DNA of 64,000 bases from Pseudomonas sp. RIT623 (GTDB lineage: Bacteria > Pseudomonadota > Gammaproteobacteria > Pseudomonadales > Pseudomonadaceae), in NCBI RefSeq assembly GCF_004519305.1, contig NZ_SOZA01000002.1:238540-302539 (forward strand), in the 5' to 3' direction. Under the pieces are notes generated by a model that saw nothing but the letters and a program-made list of their open reading frames with translations, was not told the origin of the DNA and ran no database searches. Positions 19,053 to 28,355 of this stretch are shown here, piece after piece (the stretch's first letter is position 1; every line of letters starts with the position of its first letter). The position numbers and the translations under genes are program-made.

Positions 19053-19862
19053 CTACAGGGGCTTGGCCCGCTCCGACGGGCGCCGCGCTCCGGCCACCAG
19101 CTTCTCCACCGCCTTGCTCGCCGCCACCATACCAAAGGTGGCCGTCACCATCATCACCGCGCCAAACCCACCAGCACAGTCCAGCCGCACACCTTCGCCA
19201 ACGAAGCTCTTCTGCAGGCACACGCTGCCATCCCCCTTGGGATAGCGCAGTTGCTCGCTGGAGAACACGCACGGCACGCCATAGTTGCGGCTGGTGTTGC
19301 GCGAGAAGTTGTAGTCCCGGCGCAGGGTCGAGCGCACCCGCGAGGCCAGCGGGTCGTTGAAGGTCTTGTTCAGGTCGCCGATCTGGATCTGCGTCGGATC
19401 GATCTGCCCGCCGGCGCCACCGGTGGTGACCACGGCAATCTTGCGCCGCCGGCACCAGGCGATCAGCGCGGCCTTGGCCATCACGCTGTCGATGCAATCG
19501 ATCACGCAATCCAACTGCTCGGTGATGTACTCGACCATGGTCTCGCGGGTGACGAAGTCGGCCACCGCGTGCACCGTGCAGGCTGGGTTGATGGCGCGTA
19601 GGCGCTCGGCCATCACCTCGACCTTGGCGCGCCCGACCTGACCCTCGAGGGCATGGGCCTGACGGTTAGTGTTGCTGACGCACACGTCGTCCAGGTCGAA
19701 CAGGCTGATCTCGCCCACGCCACTGCGAGCCAGGGCTTCGGCCGCCCACGAGCCCACCCCGCCGATACCGACGATGGCCACATGGGCCTGGCGCAGGCGC
19801 TGCAGGCCGTCGTCGCCGTAGAGCCGGGCAACGCCGGCGAAGCGTGGGTCTTCTGTGCTCAT
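19053..19862 (-). CDS. tcdA: tRNA threonylcarbamoyladenosine dehydratase
   Basis: TcdA (formerly CsdL/YgdL; 269 aa) is an E1-like enzyme that dehydrates t6A37 of tRNA to the cyclic form ct6A using ATP. The Rossmann nucleotide motif VGIGGVGSWAAEALARSG is near residues 31-48, followed by DLDDVCVSNTNRQ with the ATP-activating Asp and Arg. The cysteine VVTTGGAGGQ region and a C-terminal amphipathic tail match the family. I chose ATG 19862 because GAGG lies 8 nt upstream. It faces csdA-csdE, its sulfur-relay partners in E. coli, and tsaB in this window acts earlier in the same tRNA pathway. Confidence 0.92.
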   Translation of the reverse strand: MSTEDPRFAGVARLYGDDGLQRLRQAHVAIVGIGGVGSWAAEALARSGVGEISLFDLDDVCVSNTNRQAHALEGQVGRAKVEVMAERLRAINPACTVHAVADFVTRETMVEYITEQLDCVIDCIDSVMAKAALIAWCRRRKIAVVTTGGAGGQIDPTQIQIGDLNKTFNDPLASRVRSTLRRDYNFSRNTSRNYGVPCVFSSEQLRYPKGDGSVCLQKSFVGEGVRLDCAGGFGAVMMVTATFGMVAASKAVEKLVAGARRPSERAKPL

Positions 19863-20103
19863 GCTGCTACCTCGAAAAATCCGGCGCGCATTATAGGCCA
19901 AGCAGCGTGATTCCGGGACGGCGTTGGCAAGAGTCCTGCCAAGCCTGCTTTAATGTCCTATTACGTAAGACGATCTGAACGACAAGCGAGCGGGCCAAGA
20001 ACTTCATCCCTTGTCGAAAATCCAACGCATTGCCTGCCCTGGCAGTGTAGGACTTACAGCCAGACACCACGCCCCGCGCCTCTCTTCGGAACCACGAACA
20101 CCT

Positions 20104-22695
20104 ATGTCATCACGCAAATTCGGTCTCAACCTGGTGGTGGTGCTGGCCATCGCCGCGCTGTTCACCGGGTTCTGGGCCCTGATCAACCGCCCGGTATCCG
20201 CCCCTGCCTGGCCGGAGCAGGTCTCCGGCTTTTCCTACTCGCCGTTCCGCCTGGGCCAGAGCCCGCAGAAGGGCCAGTACCCCAGCGAGGAGGAAATCCG
20301 CCAGGACCTCGAGCAACTCAACAAGCTGACCGACAACATCCGCATCTACACCGTCGAGGGCACCCAGGCCGAAGTGCCGCACCTGGCCGAGGAGCTTGGC
20401 CTGCGCGTTACCCTGGGTATCTGGATCAGCAATGACCAGGAACGCAACGAACGCGAGATCGAGAAGGCCATTGGCCTGGCCAATACTTCGCGTAGCGTGG
20501 TGCGGGTGGTGGTCGGCAACGAGGCGCTGTTCCGCGAGGAGGTCAGCGCCGAGCAACTGATTGGCTACCTGGACCGGGTGCGCGCCGCGGTCAAGGTCCC
20601 GGTGACCACCAGTGAACAGTGGCATATCTGGAAGGAACATCCGGAACTTGCCAAGCATGTCGACCTGATCGCCGCGCACATCCTGCCGTACTGGGAGTTC
20701 GTGCCGATGAAGGACTCGGTGCAGTTCGTCCTCGACCGCGCCCGCGAACTGCGCAAGCAGTTCCCGCGCAAGCCGCTGCTGCTCTCGGAGGTCGGCTGGC
20801 CGAGCAATGGCCGCATGCGCGGCGGCGCCGACGCCACCCAGGCCGATCAGGCCATCTACCTGCGCACCCTGGTCAACACCCTCAACCGTCGCGGCTACAA
20901 CTACTTCGTCATCGAGGCCTACGACCAACCATGGAAGGCCAGCGACGAAGGTTCGGTAGGCGCCTACTGGGGCGTGTACAACGCCGAGCGCCAGCAGAAA
21001 TTCAACTTCGAGGGGCCGATCGTGGCGATCCCGCAGTGGCGTGCCCTGGCCGTGGCCTCGGTGGTGCTGGCGATGATCGCCCTGGCCATATTGCTGATCG
21101 ACGGCTCGGCCCTGCGCCAGCGCGGGCGTACCTTCCTCACCTTCATCACCTTCCTGTGCGGCTCGGTGCTGGTGTGGATCGCCTATGACTACAGTCAGCA
21201 GTACAGCACCTGGTTCAGCCTGACCGTGGGCGTGCTGCTGGCGCTCGGTGCCCTGGGCGTGTTCATCGTGCTGCTGACCGAGGCCCATGAGCTGGCCGAG
21301 GCGGTGTGGATTCACAAGCGCCGACGGGAGTTCCTGCCAGTGCAGGCCGACAGCGCTTACCGCCCGAAGGTCTCGGTGCATGTGCCGTGCTACAACGAGC
21401 CACCCGAGATGGTGAAACAGACCCTCGACGCCCTCGCCGCATTGGACTACCCCGACTACGAAGTGCTGGTGATCGACAACAACACCAAGGACCCAGCCGT
21501 GTGGGAGCCGTTGAGGGCCCATTGCGAGAAGTTGGGCGAGCGTTTCAAGTTCTTCCACGTCGCACCGCTGGCCGGCTTCAAGGGCGGCGCGCTGAACTAT
21601 CTGATCCCGCACACGGCCAAGGACGCCGAGGTGATCGCGGTGATCGACTCGGACTACTGCGTCGACCGCAACTGGCTCAAGCACATGGTGCCGCATTTCG
21701 CCGACCCGAAGATCGCCGTGGTGCAGTCGCCGCAAGACTATCGCGACCAGCACGAAAGCACCTTCAAGAAGCTGTGCTACAGCGAGTACAAGGGGTTCTT
21801 TCATATCGGCATGGTCACCCGCAACGACCGTGACGCGATCATCCAGCACGGCACCATGACCATGACCCGGCGCAGCGTGCTCGAAGAACTGGGTTGGGCC
21901 GAATGGTGCATCTGCGAGGACGCCGAGCTGGGCCTGCGCGTGTTCGAAAAGGGCCTGTCGGCCGCCTATGCCCACAACAGCTACGGCAAGGGCCTGATGC
22001 CCGACACCTTCATCGACTTCAAGAAGCAGCGCTTCCGCTGGGCCTACGGCGCCATCCAGATCATCAAGCACCACGCCAGCGCGTTGCTGCGCGGCAAGGA
22101 CAGCGAACTGACCCGTGGCCAGCGCTACCACTTCCTGGCCGGCTGGCTGCCGTGGATCGCCGATGGCATGAACATCTTCTTCACCGTCGGCGCGCTGCTG
22201 TGGTCGGCGGCGATGATCATCGTGCCGCATCGGGTCGACCCGCCGTTGATGATGTTCGCCATCCCGCCGCTGGCGCTGTTCTTCTTCAAGGTCGGCAAGA
22301 TCCTGTTCCTCTACCGCCGCGCGGTGGGGGTCGACCTGAAGGATGCCTTCGCCGCCGCTTTGGCAGGGCTGGCGCTGTCGCATACCATCGCCAAGGCGGT
22401 GCTGTACGGTTTCTTCACCAACAGCATGCCGTTCTTCCGCACGCCGAAGAATGCCGACAGCCATGGCCTGTTGGTGGCGCTTGCCGAAGCCCGCGAAGAG
22501 CTGTTCATCATGCTGCTGCTGTGGGGCGCGGCGCTGGGGATCTACCTGGTGCAGGGGCTGCCGAGTTCGGACATGCGTTTCTGGGTGGCGATGCTGCTGG
22601 TGCAGTCGCTGCCTTACCTGGCGGCGCTGGTGATGGCATTGCTGTCGTCGCTGCCCAAGCCCGCCGCAAAGGCCGCCGAAACACAACAGGCTTGA
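20104..22695 (+). CDS. NdvB-like membrane beta-glucan synthase: GH17 domain fused to GT2
   Basis: This 863 aa inner-membrane protein joins two catalytic units. After an N-terminal membrane anchor comes a glycoside hydrolase family 17 domain (about 38-305) with acid/base E140 in VGNEALFR and nucleophile E229 in LLSEVGWPS. Three membrane segments follow, then a processive GT2 domain with DSDYCVD (515-521), EDAELG (605-610) and QRFRWA (642-647), and further membrane helices. P. aeruginosa NdvB has the same layout and makes cyclic beta-1,3-glucans linked to biofilm antibiotic tolerance, so the likely role is UDP-glucose-dependent glucan synthesis with transglycosylation. It is a single-gene unit with a terminator after it. 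Confidence 0.85.
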   Translation: MSSRKFGLNLVVVLAIAALFTGFWALINRPVSAPAWPEQVSGFSYSPFRLGQSPQKGQYPSEEEIRQDLEQLNKLTDNIRIYTVEGTQAEVPHLAEELGLRVTLGIWISNDQERNEREIEKAIGLANTSRSVVRVVVGNEALFREEVSAEQLIGYLDRVRAAVKVPVTTSEQWHIWKEHPELAKHVDLIAAHILPYWEFVPMKDSVQFVLDRARELRKQFPRKPLLLSEVGWPSNGRMRGGADATQADQAIYLRTLVNTLNRRGYNYFVIEAYDQPWKASDEGSVGAYWGVYNAERQQKFNFEGPIVAIPQWRALAVASVVLAMIALAILLIDGSALRQRGRTFLTFITFLCGSVLVWIAYDYSQQYSTWFSLTVGVLLALGALGVFIVLLTEAHELAEAVWIHKRRREFLPVQADSAYRPKVSVHVPCYNEPPEMVKQTLDALAALDYPDYEVLVIDNNTKDPAVWEPLRAHCEKLGERFKFFHVAPLAGFKGGALNYLIPHTAKDAEVIAVIDSDYCVDRNWLKHMVPHFADPKIAVVQSPQDYRDQHESTFKKLCYSEYKGFFHIGMVTRNDRDAIIQHGTMTMTRRSVLEELGWAEWCICEDAELGLRVFEKGLSAAYAHNSYGKGLMPDTFIDFKKQRFRWAYGAIQIIKHHASALLRGKDSELTRGQRYHFLAGWLPWIADGMNIFFTVGALLWSAAMIIVPHRVDPPLMMFAIPPLALFFFKVGKILFLYRRAVGVDLKDAFAAALAGLALSHTIAKAVLYGFFTNSMPFFRTPKNADSHGLLVALAEAREELFIMLLLWGAALGIYLVQGLPSSDMRFWVAMLLVQSLPYLAALVMALLSSLPKPAAKAAETQQA

Positions 22696-22703
22696 GAATA
22701 CCG

Positions 22704-22723
22704 GGGGCGCTACGCGCCCCTTT
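22704..22723 (+). terminator. Short GC hairpin after the glucan synthase gene
   Basis: GGGGCGC-TAC-GCGCCCC followed by TTT lies 8 nt after the stop codon. The 7 bp all-GC stem makes a plausible intrinsic terminator, and it abuts the larger repeat at 22721-22788. Confidence 0.55.
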
Positions 22724-22788
22724 CGCGACACAAGGCCGCTCCTACAGGGGATCGCACACTGCCGTAGGAGCGGCCTTGTGTCGCGAAA
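22721..22788. repeat. Long inverted repeat, REP-type (25 bp perfect arms)
   Basis: Two perfectly complementary 25 bp arms (22721-22745 and 22764-22788, with core CAAGGCCGCTCCTAC) flank an 18 nt spacer. The core resembles the pseudomonad REP family seen again at 50003-50086 and as a half unit near 19043 (AAGGCCGCTCCTACAGGGGC). It lies between two plus-strand genes and may also block transcription into dapE or stabilise the upstream transcript end. Confidence 0.8.
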
Positions 22789-22867
22789 GGGCCGCACAGC
22801 GGCCCGCCGTTTGATATAAGATAACGCCCCTCAGATTTCCCGCCCTGCCTTGCCCCGGAGTCCTGCA

Positions 22868-24019
22868 ATGACGGCCCCAGCCGAGCTTTCGCCTACCCTG
22901 CAACTGGCCTGCGAGCTGATCCGCCGCCCGTCGGTCACCCCGGTCGACGCCGACTGCCAGACCCAGATGATGAACCGCCTGGGCGCTGTCGGCTTCCAGC
23001 TCGAGCCGATGCGCTTCGAGGACGTCGACAATTTCTGGGCCACCCATGGCAACCAGGCCGGCCCGGTGCTGTGCTTCGCCGGCCACACCGACGTGGTGCC
23101 CACCGGCCCCGTGCAGCAGTGGCAGCATGAACCGTTCGAGGCACTGATCGACGCCGACGGCATGCTCTGCGGCCGCGGCGCCGCCGACATGAAAGGCAGC
23201 CTGGCCTCGATGGTGGTGGCCTGCGAACGCTTCGTGCACGACTACCCGAACCACCGCGGCAAGGTCGCCTTTCTGATCACCAGCGACGAGGAAGGCCCGG
23301 CCCACCACGGCACCAAGGCCGTGGTCGAGCGCCTGAAAGCGCGCAACGAACGCCTGGACTGGTGCATCGTCGGCGAGCCGTCGAGCACCAGCCTGCTCGG
23401 CGACGTGGTCAAGAACGGCCGCCGTGGCTCGCTCGGCGCCACCCTGACCGTGCGCGGCAAGCAGGGCCACGTGGCCTACCCACACCTGGCACGCAACCCG
23501 ATCCACCTGGCCGCGCCGGCCCTGGCGGAGCTTGCCGCCGAGCACTGGGACGAAGGCAATGCGTTCTTCCCGCCGACCAGCTTCCAGATCTCCAACCTCA
23601 ATTCTGGCACCGGCGCCACCAACGTGGTCCCGGGCGAGCTGACCGCGCTGTTCAACTTCCGCTTCTCCACCGAGTCGACCGTCGAAAGCCTGCAACAGCG
23701 GGTCGCGGCGATCCTCGACAAGCATCAGTTGCAGTGGCACATCGACTGGGCGCTGTCGGGCCTGCCGTTCCTCACCGAGCCGGGCGACCTGCTCGATGCG
23801 GTGTCCTCGAGCATCAAGGCCGTCACCGGCCGCGAGACCCGACCGTCGACCAGCGGTGGCACCTCCGATGGCCGCTTCATCGCCACCATGGGCACCCAGG
23901 TGGTCGAACTCGGCCCGGTCAACGCCACTATCCACCAGGTGGACGAGCGCATCCTGGCCAGCGATCTCGACCTGCTGACCGAGATCTACTACCAGACAAT
24001 GGTACGGTTGCTCGCCTGA
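22868..24019 (+). CDS. dapE: Succinyl-diaminopimelate desuccinylase
   Basis: DapE (383 aa) hydrolyses N-succinyl-LL-diaminopimelate to LL-diaminopimelate and succinate with two zinc ions. The M20-family residues are visible: H73 and D75 in [10 protein letters not shown]107 in [12 protein letters not shown], general base E141 and ligand E142 in TSDEEGPA, and the C-terminal zinc His in the [11 protein letters not shown] region. GGAG lies 7 nt before the chosen ATG. The stop overlaps rlmA by one base (TGATG). It completes the set of dapC, dapD and dapE in this window. Confidence 0.95.
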   Translation: MTAPAELSPTLQLACELIRRPSVTPVDADCQTQMMNRLGAVGFQLEPMRFEDVDNFWATHGNQAGPVLCFAGHTDVVPTGPVQQWQHEPFEALIDADGMLCGRGAADMKGSLASMVVACERFVHDYPNHRGKVAFLITSDEEGPAHHGTKAVVERLKARNERLDWCIVGEPSSTSLLGDVVKNGRRGSLGATLTVRGKQGHVAYPHLARNPIHLAAPALAELAAEHWDEGNAFFPPTSFQISNLNSGTGATNVVPGELTALFNFRFSTESTVESLQQRVAAILDKHQLQWHIDWALSGLPFLTEPGDLLDAVSSSIKAVTGRETRPSTSGGTSDGRFIATMGTQVVELGPVNATIHQVDERILASDLDLLTEIYYQTMVRLLA

Positions 24020-24831
24020 TGCTCGCCTGCCCTCTTTGCCAGGCGCCCCTGGCGCGTCTCGACAACGGCGTGGCCTGCCCAGCCGGCCACCGCTTCGACC
24101 GCGCCCGCCAGGGCTACCTGAACCTGCTGCCGGTGCAGCACAAGAACAGCCGCGATCCAGGCGATAACCAAGCCATGGTCGAAGCCCGTCGCGATTTCCT
24201 CGACGCCGGCCACTATGCGCCGGTGGCCGGGCGCCTGGCGCAACTGGCCGCCGAGCGCCAGCCAGGCGCCTGGCTGGACATCGGTTGCGGCGAGGGCTAT
24301 TACACCGCACAGATCGCCCAGGCCCTGCCGGCAGCCGACGGCTATGCCCTGGACATCTCCCGCGAGGCGGTCAAGCGCGCCTGCCGCCGTGCCCCGCAGC
24401 TCACCTGGATGGTCGCCAGCATGGCCCGCGTGCCCCTGGCCGACGCCTGCTGCGGCTTCATCGCCAGCGTGTTCAGCCCGCTGGACTGGGCCGAAGCCAA
24501 GCGCCTGCTCGCCCCCGGTGGCGGCCTGATGCGGGTGGGCCCGACCAGCGGCCACCTGCTGGAACTGCGCGAGGTGCTCTACGATGAAGTACGCCCCTAC
24601 GCCGACGACAAGCACCTGGCGCTGGTGCCGCCAGGCATGCACCACGCCCACAGCGAAACCCTGGAGTTTCGCCTGAGCCTGGTCGAGGCCAAGGCCCGCG
24701 CCGACCTGCTGGCCATGACCCCGCACGGCTGGCGCGCCAGCGCCGAGAAACGCGCGCAGGTCATCGACCAGCCCGAGCCGTTCGAGGTCACGGTTTCCAT
24801 GCGTTATGACTATTTCGTGCGCCAAGACTGA
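24019..24831 (+). CDS. rlmA: 23S rRNA (guanine-N1)-methyltransferase, RlmA family
   Basis: A 270 aa SAM-dependent methyltransferase expected to methylate G745 of 23S rRNA (helix 35). The N-terminal zinc finger is clear (C4, C7, C20 and H24 in [11 protein letters not shown]...ACPAGHRFD), which distinguishes RlmA from other class I enzymes. SAM motif I is WLDIGCGEGYYTAQIA, and the later SVFSPLDWAEAKRLLAPGG contains the post-motif. The ATG overlaps the dapE stop, so it is translationally coupled. No start alternative gives the zinc finger. Confidence 0.88.
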   Translation: MLACPLCQAPLARLDNGVACPAGHRFDRARQGYLNLLPVQHKNSRDPGDNQAMVEARRDFLDAGHYAPVAGRLAQLAAERQPGAWLDIGCGEGYYTAQIAQALPAADGYALDISREAVKRACRRAPQLTWMVASMARVPLADACCGFIASVFSPLDWAEAKRLLAPGGGLMRVGPTSGHLLELREVLYDEVRPYADDKHLALVPPGMHHAHSETLEFRLSLVEAKARADLLAMTPHGWRASAEKRAQVIDQPEPFEVTVSMRYDYFVRQD

Positions 24832-24850
24832 GCACACACCGGAGCCCCCC

Positions 24851-25228
24851 ATGCGTCAACCCGATATCGAGATCTACCTCAAGGACGACGAGGTCGATCA
24901 CAAGCAGATCGCCGACTGGCTGGCCCAGGCCCTGGGCCCGTGCAGCGAATGGAAGCAAAAAGGCCAGACCTTCAAGTGCACGGCCGGTAACATTCCGGTC
25001 ACCTGGTTACCCAAGGCTGTGGGGAAATGGAACAGCCTGTACCTGGAAAGCGACCAGACCCCCTGGGACGACGACATCGCCTGCGCCCGCGCGGCGTTCG
25101 CCGCGCTTAACGTCGAAGTGCGTTGCGCGCCAGGTAGCTGGGCGGAAGAAGACGGGGAAGAAGATGCTGATCGCTGGATCCGCATCAGCGCCGACGGTGA
25201 AGAGGAAATCACCTGGCGTACCAGCTGA
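24851..25228 (+). CDS. Conserved small acidic protein of unknown function
   Basis: This 125 aa cytosolic protein begins MRQPDIEIYLKDDEVDHKQIADWL, and GGAG lies 6 nt before its ATG. It has no signal peptide or membrane segment. Two cysteines occur close to charged patches (GPCSEWKQKGQTFKC), and the C-terminus is strongly acidic (EEDGEEDADRW, ISADGEEEITW). It follows rlmA by 19 nt and may be cotranscribed with dapE-rlmA. I recognise it as a pseudomonad conserved protein but cannot assign a function. Confidence 0.7.
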   Translation: MRQPDIEIYLKDDEVDHKQIADWLAQALGPCSEWKQKGQTFKCTAGNIPVTWLPKAVGKWNSLYLESDQTPWDDDIACARAAFAALNVEVRCAPGSWAEEDGEEDADRWIRISADGEEEITWRTS

Positions 25229-25243
25229 GACCGTTCGCATCAG

Positions 25244-25271
25244 GCTGCAAGTTCCACGGACAACTTGCAGC
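25244..25271. repeat. Inverted repeat GCTGCAAGTT / AACTTGCAGC
   Basis: A perfect 10 bp inverted repeat with an 8 nt loop lies between two convergent genes, the small acidic protein and the cold-shock protein. The arms resemble the AAGCTGCAAG repeats at 30279-30355, suggesting a second REP family. There is no T run, so a bidirectional terminator role is possible but weak. Confidence 0.6.
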
Positions 25272-25292
25272 TTGAGCGTGCAGCCAGAAGGC

Positions 25293-25502
25293 TCAGAGCC
25301 CGACTACATCCTCTGCCTGCAGGCCTTTCTGGCCCTGCACGAGTGCGTACTCCACCTGCTGCCCCTCGACCAGGGTGCGATGCCCCTCACCGCGGATAGC
25401 CCGATAGTGGACGAACACGTCCGCACCACCTTCGCGCTGAATGAAGCCATAACCCTTGGCATCGTTGAACCACTTCACATTCCCAGTCTCACGAGACGAC
25501 AT
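25293..25502 (-). CDS. Cold-shock domain protein (CspA family)
   Basis: This 69 aa single OB-fold RNA/DNA-binding protein carries RNP1 (KGYGFI, residues 16-21) and RNP2 (VFVHY, residues 29-33) after the [15 protein letters not shown] start. Such proteins melt RNA secondary structure as chaperones and can be cold-induced or constitutive; which one applies cannot be told here. It is monocistronic and divergent from plsB. The 228 nt to plsB is AT-rich for this genome, suggesting promoters for both genes, though I cannot define a clear pair of hexamers. Confidence 0.93.
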   Translation of the reverse strand: MSSRETGNVKWFNDAKGYGFIQREGGADVFVHYRAIRGEGHRTLVEGQQVEYALVQGQKGLQAEDVVGL

Positions 25503-25730
25503 CTGAACTACTCCGGATTTTTATTTTGAAGATCGCCTTGCTGGCATGGGCTCACCGCCCGCGCCGACGCAGCTTGCACGAATATCCTGCAAGCGGCAGG
25601 CCGAGTATATGACAGGGAACAAAAAAAATTCATGACAGGGGCATTTATGGCGGAATTTTGCTGAACTTACGCAGATACGGCAGACTAACGCGCTGAAAAA
25701 ACACCGTTACTTCCACCCAGGGCCCACCCC

Positions 25731-28217
25731 ATGACCCGTTCTCCCCTGCGCCGCCTCATCTTCGGCGCCCTGCGTCGCGTTCTCTACCTGTGGGTGCGCT
25801 CCGAAACCATCAACCAGTCCTCGCTGACGCTCAAGCTCGACCGCAGCCGACCGGTGTTCTATGCCCTCTCCTCGCCGTCGCTCACCGACTTGGCCGTGGT
25901 CGACCACGAGTGCACCAAAGCAGGGCTGCCGCGCCCGGTACTGCCGGTGGCCGTCGGCCCGCTGCAGGAGCCCGCGGCGTTCTTCTACCTGACCCCCGAC
26001 CCCGACTGGCTCGGGCGCCAGGACAAACGCGGCGCGCCGCCCACCCTCGAGCGCCTGGTCGCGGCGATCAGCCAGCACGCCGAGGAAGACGCGCAGATCA
26101 TCCCGGTCAGCGTGTTCTGGGGCCAGACCCCGGCCAGCGAGTCGAGCCCGTGGAAACTGCTGTTCGCCGACAGCTGGGCGGTCACCGGCCGCCTGCGGCG
26201 CCTGCTCAGCGTGCTGATCCTCGGGCGCAAGACCCGCGTGCAGTTTTCCGCCCCGATCCACCTGCGCGAACTGGTCGCCCACAACAAGGGCCATGAACGC
26301 ACCGTGCGCATGGCCCAGCGGGTCATGCGCGTGCATTTTCGCAACCTCAAGACGGCGGTGATCGGCCCGGATATCTCGCACCGACGCAACCTGGTAAAGG
26401 GCCTGGTCCACGACCCGCTGGTGCGCCAGGCGATCAGCGACGAGGCCGACCGCGAGAAAATCCCTTACGCCAAGGCCGAGGCCAAGGCGCTGCACTACGG
26501 CAACGAGATCGCCTCGGACTACACCTACACCGCCATCCGCTTCCTCGAAGTGGTGCTCAGCTGGTTCTGGAACAAGATCTACGACGGCATCAAGGTCAAC
26601 CATATCGAGCAGGTGCAGGGCATCGCCCCGGGCCACGAAGTGATCTACGTGCCCTGCCACCGCAGCCACATCGATTACCTGCTGCTGTCCTACCTGCTGT
26701 TCCGCAACGGCCTGACGCCGCCGCACATCGCTGCCGGCATCAACCTCAACATGCCGGTGATCGGCGGCCTGCTGCGCCGCGGCGGGGCGTTCTTCATGCG
26801 CCGCACGTTCAAGGGCAACCCGTTGTACACCGCGGTGTTCAACGAATACCTGCACACCCTGTTCACCAAGGGCTTCCCGGTGGAGTACTTCGTCGAGGGC
26901 GGGCGCTCGCGTACCGGGCGCATGCTGCAGCCGCGCACCGGCATGCTGGCGATCACCCTGCGCAGCTTCCTGCGCTCATCGCGCACGCCAATCGTCTTCG
27001 TCCCGGTGTACATCGGCTACGAGCGGGTGCTCGAAGGCCGCACCTACCTGGGCGAGCTGCGCGGCGCCAGCAAGAAGAAGGAATCGATCTTCGACATCTT
27101 CAAGGTTATCGGCGCGCTCAAGCAGCGCTTCGGCCAGGTGTACGTCAACTTCGGCGAGCCAATCCGCCTGAACAGCTTCCTCGACCAGCAGCAACCCGGC
27201 TGGCGCGAACAGGCGCTGGCCCCGCAGTTCCGCCCGGACTGGCTCAACGAGACCACCACCCGCCTGGGCGAGACCGTTGCCCGCCACCTCAACGAGGCCG
27301 CGGCGATCAACCCGGTCAACCTGGTGGCCCTGGCCCTGTTGTCGACCAGCCGCCTGGCCCTGGACGAACGTGCCCTGACCCGCGTGCTCGACCTGTACCT
27401 GGCCCTGCTGCGCCAGGTGCCCTACTCGCCGCACACCACCCTGCCCGAGGGTGACGGCAAGGCACTTATCGAGCATGTACTGGGCATGGACCTGCTGGCC
27501 GAGCAGAAGGACGCGCTGGGTCGCATCCTCTACCTGGACGAAGCCAACGCGGTGCTGATGACCTACTACCGCAACAACGTGCTGCACATCTTCGCCCTGC
27601 CGGGGCTGCTGGCGAGCTTCTTCCTCAGCAGCTCGCGCATGAGCCGCGAGCTGCTGGGCCAGTACGTACGAGCGTTGTACCCGTACCTGCAAGCCGAGCT
27701 GTTCCTGCGCTGGACACCCGAGCAACTGGACGAGGTGATCGACCAGTGGTTGGCGGCGCTGGTCGAGCAGGGCCTGCTGCGCCAGGAGGGCGAGGTGTAC
27801 ATGCGCCCGGCGCCGAGCTCGCGGCAGTTCGTGCTGCTGACCCTGCTGGCGCGGACCATCACCCAGACCCTGCAGCGCTTCTACATGGCCACCTCGTTGC
27901 TGCTCAACAGCGGCCAGCACACGCTGAACGCCGAGGAGCTGGAAGAATTGTGCGTGATGATGGCCCAGCGCCTGTCGATCCTGCACGGTCTCAACGCCCC
28001 GGAGTTCTTCGACAAGACCCTGTTCCGCCACTTCATCCAGACCTTGGTCCGCGAAGGGGTGTTGCAACCCGATGGCGATGGCAAGCTGGGTTACCACGAC
28101 AAGCTCGCCGAACTGGCCGAAGGTGTGGCCAAGCGGGTGCTGTCGGCCGAGCTGCGCCTGTCGATCCGCCAGGTGGCGTTGCATCGCGACGAGCCACAGG
28201 ACAGCATGAACATCTGA
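25731..28217 (+). CDS. plsB: Glycerol-3-phosphate 1-O-acyltransferase
   Basis: PlsB (828 aa) acylates the sn-1 position of glycerol 3-phosphate with acyl-ACP or acyl-CoA on the inner membrane, starting phospholipid synthesis. The acyltransferase core has HRSHID at residues 310-315 (the HX4D catalytic pair), followed by [23 protein letters not shown] and a [11 protein letters not shown] block. The length is full for the gammaproteobacterial enzyme. Its product feeds the pathway in which cdsA acts. The upstream ribosome site is weak (CAGGG). It stands alone between csp and the YbaY-like genes. Confidence 0.95.
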   Translation: MTRSPLRRLIFGALRRVLYLWVRSETINQSSLTLKLDRSRPVFYALSSPSLTDLAVVDHECTKAGLPRPVLPVAVGPLQEPAAFFYLTPDPDWLGRQDKRGAPPTLERLVAAISQHAEEDAQIIPVSVFWGQTPASESSPWKLLFADSWAVTGRLRRLLSVLILGRKTRVQFSAPIHLRELVAHNKGHERTVRMAQRVMRVHFRNLKTAVIGPDISHRRNLVKGLVHDPLVRQAISDEADREKIPYAKAEAKALHYGNEIASDYTYTAIRFLEVVLSWFWNKIYDGIKVNHIEQVQGIAPGHEVIYVPCHRSHIDYLLLSYLLFRNGLTPPHIAAGINLNMPVIGGLLRRGGAFFMRRTFKGNPLYTAVFNEYLHTLFTKGFPVEYFVEGGRSRTGRMLQPRTGMLAITLRSFLRSSRTPIVFVPVYIGYERVLEGRTYLGELRGASKKKESIFDIFKVIGALKQRFGQVYVNFGEPIRLNSFLDQQQPGWREQALAPQFRPDWLNETTTRLGETVARHLNEAAAINPVNLVALALLSTSRLALDERALTRVLDLYLALLRQVPYSPHTTLPEGDGKALIEHVLGMDLLAEQKDALGRILYLDEANAVLMTYYRNNVLHIFALPGLLASFFLSSSRMSRELLGQYVRALYPYLQAELFLRWTPEQLDEVIDQWLAALVEQGLLRQEGEVYMRPAPSSRQFVLLTLLARTITQTLQRFYMATSLLLNSGQHTLNAEELEELCVMMAQRLSILHGLNAPEFFDKTLFRHFIQTLVREGVLQPDGDGKLGYHDKLAELAEGVAKRVLSAELRLSIRQVALHRDEPQDSMNI

Positions 28218-28355
28218 GACAACGTACGTGGGGGGGGAACTCAACCCCACGTGCGCAAAACTTCCATCTGATCAGCCCCCCTCCTGTTTCCCACAATCAG
28301 TTCCGATGCTGGCTACCAGCACCGTACATACCTAATGATTGAAACAGGAATTTTT

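Noticed and set aside
20110..22797. 895-codon open frame on the minus strand opposite the glucan synthase gene
   Set aside because: The sense frame has full catalytic motifs and membrane segments. The antisense frame is a low-complexity Arg/His/Gln/Gly product typical of high-GC shadow frames, with no family signature.
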